DNA of 64,000 nucleotides from JANSYL01 sp963921255 (GTDB taxonomy: Bacteria > Pseudomonadota > Alphaproteobacteria > Rhodobacterales > Rhodobacteraceae): the NCBI GenBank assembly GCA_963921255.3, contig CAWUEW020000001.1, positions 248,001 to 312,000 on the forward strand, in the 5' to 3' direction. This document shows positions 60,490 to 64,000 of the stretch, piece by piece. Every line of letters begins with the position of its first letter. Positions within the stretch are counted from its first letter, which is position 1. A program made the position numbers and the translations under genes. A model generated the notes under the pieces. That model worked only from the letters and a program-made list of their open reading frames with translations. It ran no database searches and was not told where the DNA came from.

Positions 60490-62130
60490 TTACGGCCACC
60501 AGGCCAGGACCTGATCCTCGGGCCAGCGCAGATAGACCTCCATCTCGACGCTTGCCTCTTCACCGGGGGCAAGGGCCATGTCCCAGGCATGCACACCCCG
60601 CAGATCGTCGACATTGCGCGCATCCGGGGCCGTGCTCAGTTGCACGTCGACCTGCAGGTCTTCCTGTTCGGAGAACGGGGTCGCATAAAGTACGCGCACG
60701 GTTTCGGGCGTGTCCGATGTGTTCTGCACGGAAAAGCGGATGACGCGGCTTTGCTCGCTATCGCTGACAAACACGCCGCGGTCGCCTTCATCACGCGACA
60801 GGTCCTGCCACGTGAGAGACAGGTGATCCAGCGCGCCAAAGGCCAATTCGATTTCGGCACCTTCCGCGAAGAGCGGCATGTAGAGCTCGCCAATTAGCTC
60901 GCCGTCGCGGAACAAGGCCGCGTCCCCGGGCAGGATCGGCTCACCGCTGGTGTTCTCGGCCATGGCAACGAGGAAAGCCGTCCGGTCGTAGCGGGGCGCG
61001 GCGCGGTTTTCCAGTTCGGCCGACAGATCCAAGCTGTCAAAGGGCAAGGTCGCAAAGCCCGAGGCGCCGACCGTCACCGGATCCTGATACCGGTAGGCAA
61101 CGGATAGGCCGCTGACCTCCAGCTCGGCCCGGTCCTCCATCACGACCACGGGTTCGACCGCTGGCGCGATCGACAACGCTTCGGCCTGCACGGCGATGCC
61201 GCCGCGGACGGACGCGATCGGCATTGCATCCTCGACGCGGGCCGGGGCCGGGAAGACACCCGTGGGTGTGCTCTGCCGCCCGGGATCCGCGGTCGAAAAC
61301 CGTATGGCGACGTCGCGCCAGGCAGCCGGTCCGTCATAGTAGAAGGCGATGCTGCGATCCATCCGCATCGCCCCGGTGTCGCTGTCCAGATGCACCTCGT
61401 AGGTCGGGGACCAGCCTGTGCTTCCGATCAGGTAGGTGATCTCGAACTCGGCCGGGCCGGCGCTGGCCCCATCGACCGTGAAGGCGACGGCATCGGTCGT
61501 GCCCTTGAACGGGTTCAAGTCTTCCAGCGCATCCCGCGCGCGCTGCAAATCCTCCTCGGCCTCTTCCGCGACCTCTTCCAGAGTGCGGCGGGCGATGCGC
61601 GCGTCGTTCAGGGCTTGGGACACCCGGGTCGTTTCCCCCCCCAAGGTCGCAAGGACCTGCGCCAGAACCGCCGGGTCGTCGGGCATGGCCGCGCCGTCCG
61701 GGCCGCCGCGTGACAGGGCCGACAGATAATCCAACTGCGCCGTGAACCCACGGATATCCGTATCGGCTGCTGCCAACGCGTCGCGCGCATCCTGCAGCGT
61801 GTCTTCCGCCGCTTCGACCACGGCCCGCGCCGCGGCCTCTGCCGGATGATCCAGCGCGCCGTCCTCGATCGGGATTTCAATCCGCTCAGGCGCGCCCAGG
61901 CGCAGGCCGTCAGGGCCGGTCACTTGCAACAGGTCGGCGCTGTTCAAATCCCGCATGGGGATGACGACGCGGGTTTGCCCGTCGACCAGCTCAACACTGA
62001 CGCGCCGCGTGATTTCGGCGCCTCTGGCGTAAATCGTCGCGTCCGATATGTCCGCGCGCAGCAATAAATCGTCCGCTGCCGCAACGGAGGGAAGTATCAG
62101 AGCCAATGCTGTGGAAAGCAGGAGCCGCAT
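60490..62130 (-). CDS. DUF4139 domain-containing exported protein
   Basis: A 546-residue protein with a Sec signal peptide (MRLLLSTALALILPSVAAA) and the DUF4139 pattern (ISDATIYARGAEITRRVSVEL at the N-terminus, ITYLIGSTGWSPTYEVHLDS in the middle). A helical coiled-coil-like segment (residues about 95-210) separates the two halves. The family contains homologues of mucoidy-inhibitor A; no enzymatic role is known. A long hairpin (62131-62176) directly abuts its ATG and contains the ribosome-binding site in a bulge. Confidence 0.88.
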   Translation of the reverse strand: MRLLLSTALALILPSVAAADDLLLRADISDATIYARGAEITRRVSVELVDGQTRVVIPMRDLNSADLLQVTGPDGLRLGAPERIEIPIEDGALDHPAEAAARAVVEAAEDTLQDARDALAAADTDIRGFTAQLDYLSALSRGGPDGAAMPDDPAVLAQVLATLGGETTRVSQALNDARIARRTLEEVAEEAEEDLQRARDALEDLNPFKGTTDAVAFTVDGASAGPAEFEITYLIGSTGWSPTYEVHLDSDTGAMRMDRSIAFYYDGPAAWRDVAIRFSTADPGRQSTPTGVFPAPARVEDAMPIASVRGGIAVQAEALSIAPAVEPVVVMEDRAELEVSGLSVAYRYQDPVTVGASGFATLPFDSLDLSAELENRAAPRYDRTAFLVAMAENTSGEPILPGDAALFRDGELIGELYMPLFAEGAEIELAFGALDHLSLTWQDLSRDEGDRGVFVSDSEQSRVIRFSVQNTSDTPETVRVLYATPFSEQEDLQVDVQLSTAPDARNVDDLRGVHAWDMALAPGEEASVEMEVYLRWPEDQVLAWWP

Positions 62131-62176
62131 GGGGGATGTCCTTTCATGACCGTCTCTCTGCGGTCAGACATCCCCC
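62131..62176 (-). promoter_or_regulatory. Long hairpin abutting the DUF4139 start codon
   Basis: GGGGGATGTC (62131-62140) pairs with GACATCCCCC (62167-62176), and TGACCG (62147-62152) pairs with CGGTCA (62161-62166), with a 6-nt bulge (62141-62146) on one side. In the minus-strand transcript the 3' arm ends directly before the ATG, and the ribosome-binding AAAGGA lies in the bulge. This arrangement could control translation. Confidence 0.65.
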
Positions 62177-62179
62177 GGT

Positions 62180-62210
62180 CGCGTCCCGTTATGCAATAAC
62201 CTGGGGCGCG
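62180..62210 (-). terminator. Hairpin after asd
   Basis: CGCG, CCC and GTTAT (62180-62192) pair with ATAAC, GGG and CGCG (62196-62210) over the loop GCA, with small mismatches. It lies 2 bp after the asd stop codon. No T run follows, so it may be a Rho-assisted or 3'-protective structure. Confidence 0.45.
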
Positions 62211-62211
62211 A

Positions 62212-63234
62212 TCAGCCCTTTTTGAGCACACGCTTGCCGAGCGTCTCGGCGATCTGGACGGCGTTCAACGCGGCGCCTTTGCGCAGGTTGTCCGACACGC
62301 ACCAGAGGTTCAGGCCGTTTTCGATGGTCGAATCCTGGCGAATCCGGCTGATGAATGTTGCGTAATCGCCAACGCATTCAATCGGCGTGATATAGCCGCC
62401 ATCTTCGCGTTTATCGACGACCATGATCCCCGGTGCTTCCCGCAGGATGTCGCGGGCCTCGTCTTCATCCAGGAAATCCTCGAACTCGATGTTGATCGAT
62501 TCCGAGTGACCGACGAACACCGGGACACGCACACAGGTTGCCGTCACCTTGATCGCCGTATCGACGATCTTCTTGGTTTCGGCCACCATTTTCCATTCTT
62601 CCTTGGTCGACCCGTCTTCCATGAACTTGTCGATATGCGGGATCACGTTGAACGCGATCTGCTTTTGGAATTTGGACGGCTCTTTTTCCTGACCGGGGAC
62701 GTACATGCCCTTGGTCTGATCCCAAAGCTCATCCATGCCTTCCTTGCCGGCGCCCGAAACCGATTGATAAGTCGAGACCACCACACGCTTGATCCGCGCG
62801 CGGTCATGGAGCGGTTTCAGCGCGACGACCATCTGGGCGGTCGAACAGTTCGGGTTCGCGATGATGTTGCGGGCGCTGTAGCCGTCGACCGCCTCGGGGT
62901 TCACCTCCGGGACGACCAGCGGAATGTCGGGCTCGTACCGGTAGAGCGAAGAGTTATCGATCACGATACACCCGGCCTTCGCGGCGAGCGGGGCGTATTT
63001 CGCCGTCGCCTCCGAGCCGATCGCAAACAGGGCCATGTCCCATCCGGTGAAGTCGAAGGTGTCGAGGTCTTTGGTCTTCAGGGTGGTGTCGCCAAAGCTG
63101 CATTCAGTGCCCAGGGATTTCCGGCTGGCCAGCACGGCAATCTCATCGACGGGAAACTGGCGCTCGGCCAGGATGTTCAGCATTTCGCGGCCCACGTTTC
63201 CCGTGGCGCCTGCGACGACGACTTTGTAACCCAT
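62212..63234 (-). CDS. asd: Aspartate-semialdehyde dehydrogenase
   Basis: NADPH-dependent enzyme that reduces aspartyl phosphate to aspartate semialdehyde, leading to lysine, threonine, methionine and diaminopimelate. The 340-residue protein has the Rossmann motif GATGNVGREM near residues 9-18 and the catalytic cysteine C130 in NPNCSTAQMV. The ATG at 63232-63234 is supported by AAAGGAAAA upstream. It is a single gene, divergent from a DEAD-box helicase. Confidence 0.96.
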   Translation of the reverse strand: MGYKVVVAGATGNVGREMLNILAERQFPVDEIAVLASRKSLGTECSFGDTTLKTKDLDTFDFTGWDMALFAIGSEATAKYAPLAAKAGCIVIDNSSLYRYEPDIPLVVPEVNPEAVDGYSARNIIANPNCSTAQMVVALKPLHDRARIKRVVVSTYQSVSGAGKEGMDELWDQTKGMYVPGQEKEPSKFQKQIAFNVIPHIDKFMEDGSTKEEWKMVAETKKIVDTAIKVTATCVRVPVFVGHSESINIEFEDFLDEDEARDILREAPGIMVVDKREDGGYITPIECVGDYATFISRIRQDSTIENGLNLWCVSDNLRKGAALNAVQIAETLGKRVLKKG

Positions 63235-63544
63235 TTTCCTTTTCCTTCGAGGTTTGGATGGGCGGCGCTTACAGCAAGCTTTCGCGTGGGAAAAGGGTGA
63301 ATGGCTTGACAGGGCGGCGACAAATGCGCATGTGGCCGGTGTGTTGCTGCACTGCCGCGTGAGCCGTCGGTCCGCCTTGATTGGTGCGTAGACCTAACAG
63401 CAGCCAAGAATTTCCAGGTCCCCATCACGCAGGGTTCTGACAGGTGCGCCGATCCGCGGCGGGCCTGCCCCTCGTTTCGCCCGCACGTTTCCGCGGGCCC
63501 TGACCCATCGCGCGTGGAATGGTCCGCGCGTCTGAAAGGCACAT
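63235..63544. other. 310-bp intergenic region between divergent asd and a DEAD-box helicase gene
   Basis: No open reading frame here is convincing. It would hold both promoters and a long leader for the helicase. A perfect -35 TTGACA at 63306-63311 faces the helicase, with CATGTG (63329-63334) 17 bp later as the only possible -10. If it is used, the helicase leader would be about 200 nt, as is often seen for cold-induced DEAD-box genes. Confidence 0.6.
63306..63334 (+). promoter_or_regulatory. Possible promoter of the DEAD-box helicase gene
   Basis: TTGACA (63306-63311) is a perfect -35, but the -10 candidate CATGTG is poor. Low confidence. Confidence 0.25.
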
Positions 63545-64000
63545 ATGCTTGATTTCGATATGCTCGGCCTCCGGCCCGAGCTGGCCAAGGCTCTGAAGGC
63601 CTCCGGCTTCTCTGAACCCACCCCGATCCAGAACAAGGCGATCCCGCTGGCGTTGGACGGGCACGATATTATGGGCCTTGCCCAAACTGGCACTGGCAAG
63701 ACGCTGGCCTTTGGCCTGCCATTGCTCGAGGCGGTGCTGAATGCGCCGGGCAAGCCACAGCCGAAAACCGCCAAGGTGCTGGTTCTGGCCCCGACCCGGG
63801 AACTGGTGAACCAGATCGCCGAAAGCCTTCGGGTGTTCACCCAGAACACCAAGGTTCGTGTGACCACCATCGTGGGCGGCCAGTCCATCAACCGACAGAT
63901 CGGCGTGATGGCCCGGGGTACCGACATCCTGGTCGCCACGCCCGGCCGCCTGATCGACCTGATGGACCGTGGCGCGGTCCAACTTCATGCCACGACCTAT
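63545..64000 (+). CDS. DEAD/DEAH-box RNA helicase, N-terminal part
   Basis: The first 152 codons of a superfamily-2 RNA helicase truncated only by the window edge. It shows the Q motif (FSEPTPIQNKAIP), motif I AQTGTGKT, motif Ia PTRELVNQI and motif Ib TPGRLIDLMD. The motif II DEAD lies past the end. The N-terminus resembles RhlE-type helicases. It acts on RNA in ribosome assembly or mRNA decay, inferred from the family. Confidence 0.95.
   Translation, partial: MLDFDMLGLRPELAKALKASGFSEPTPIQNKAIPLALDGHDIMGLAQTGTGKTLAFGLPLLEAVLNAPGKPQPKTAKVLVLAPTRELVNQIAESLRVFTQNTKVRVTTIVGGQSINRQIGVMARGTDILVATPGRLIDLMDRGAVQLHATTY

Noticed and set aside
1..64000. CRISPR arrays, tRNA or rRNA genes, insertion sequences and attachment sites
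   Set aside because: I looked for repeat-spacer patterns, cloverleaf-like segments and terminal inverted repeats and found none.

Overview
GC-rich alphaproteobacterial chromosome segment that reads as a member of the Rhodobacteraceae (order Rhodobacterales) capable of aerobic anoxygenic or purple non-sulfur phototrophy. The evidence is the edge of a photosynthesis gene cluster (bchD-bchI-crtA facing crtI-crtB-tspO, the Rhodobacter order), the glutathione formaldehyde pathway, petPR next to a histone-deacetylase-like gene, xseB, ispA and dxs, and several lineage-typical families (DUF6478, DUF2794). Everything appears chromosomal. I see no rRNA, tRNA, CRISPR array, prophage or insertion sequence.

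Layout. 1-6000: bacteriochlorophyll and spheroidene-type carotenoid genes arranged divergently around a 121-136 bp control region that carries three TGT-N12-ACA (PpsR/CrtJ-type) sites. 6004-11391: the rimP-nusA-ylxR-infB translation/transcription operon on the minus strand, ended by a strong terminator at 5994-6025 and preceded by an attenuator-like terminator only 14 nt from the rimP start. 11522-18813: a glycosyltransferase-like gene, formaldehyde detoxification (frmA, fghA), a TetR regulator with a clear operator, a transporter, a HAD phosphatase and an ornithine-cyclodeaminase-family gene. 18879-21626: hslO, a CoA-type NUDIX gene and cca on the minus strand. 21780-26122: surface sugar genes, namely a glycosyltransferase broken by one in-frame TAA, galE, a UDP-glucuronate epimerase-like gene and kdsD. 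26222-28468: NUDIX, then a divergent receiver-PP2C phosphatase and Hpt protein pair. 28487-39084: amino-acid and fatty-acid metabolism (ilvA, argG, ilvD, accD, folC) interspersed with hypothetical, lipoprotein and membrane genes. 39180-42020: a secreted protein, an acetyltransferase, an ASCH protein and zapE. 42166-50304: a same-strand run of transporters (MFS, LysE, two half-ABC exporters), a VOC protein, a TrmA/RumA-type methyltransferase and a voltage-gated sodium channel. 50301-55536: a compact minus-strand operon petP-petR-hdaH-xseB-ispA-dxs. 55725-63234: ilvE, DUF2794, NlpC/P60 and M17 peptidases, a DUF4139 protein and asd. 63545 to the edge: a DEAD-box helicase.

How it works together. 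The dxs and ispA products feed isoprenoid precursors to the carotenoid (crtI, crtB, crtA) and bacteriochlorophyll branches. The PpsR-type sites would shut those branches down under oxygen. frmA and fghA form the glutathione route that oxidises formaldehyde to formate. ilvA, ilvD and ilvE supply branched-chain amino acids, asd the aspartate family and argG arginine.

The observations most worth follow-up are the single-codon nonsense mutation in the glycosyltransferase, a perfect CtrA box between zapE and an MFS gene, paired TTGCGCAA palindromes between petP and ilvE, the attenuator-like rimP leader, a long hairpin abutting the DUF4139 start codon, and the triple PpsR-type region. No complete novel system is evident; most genes belong to known families.
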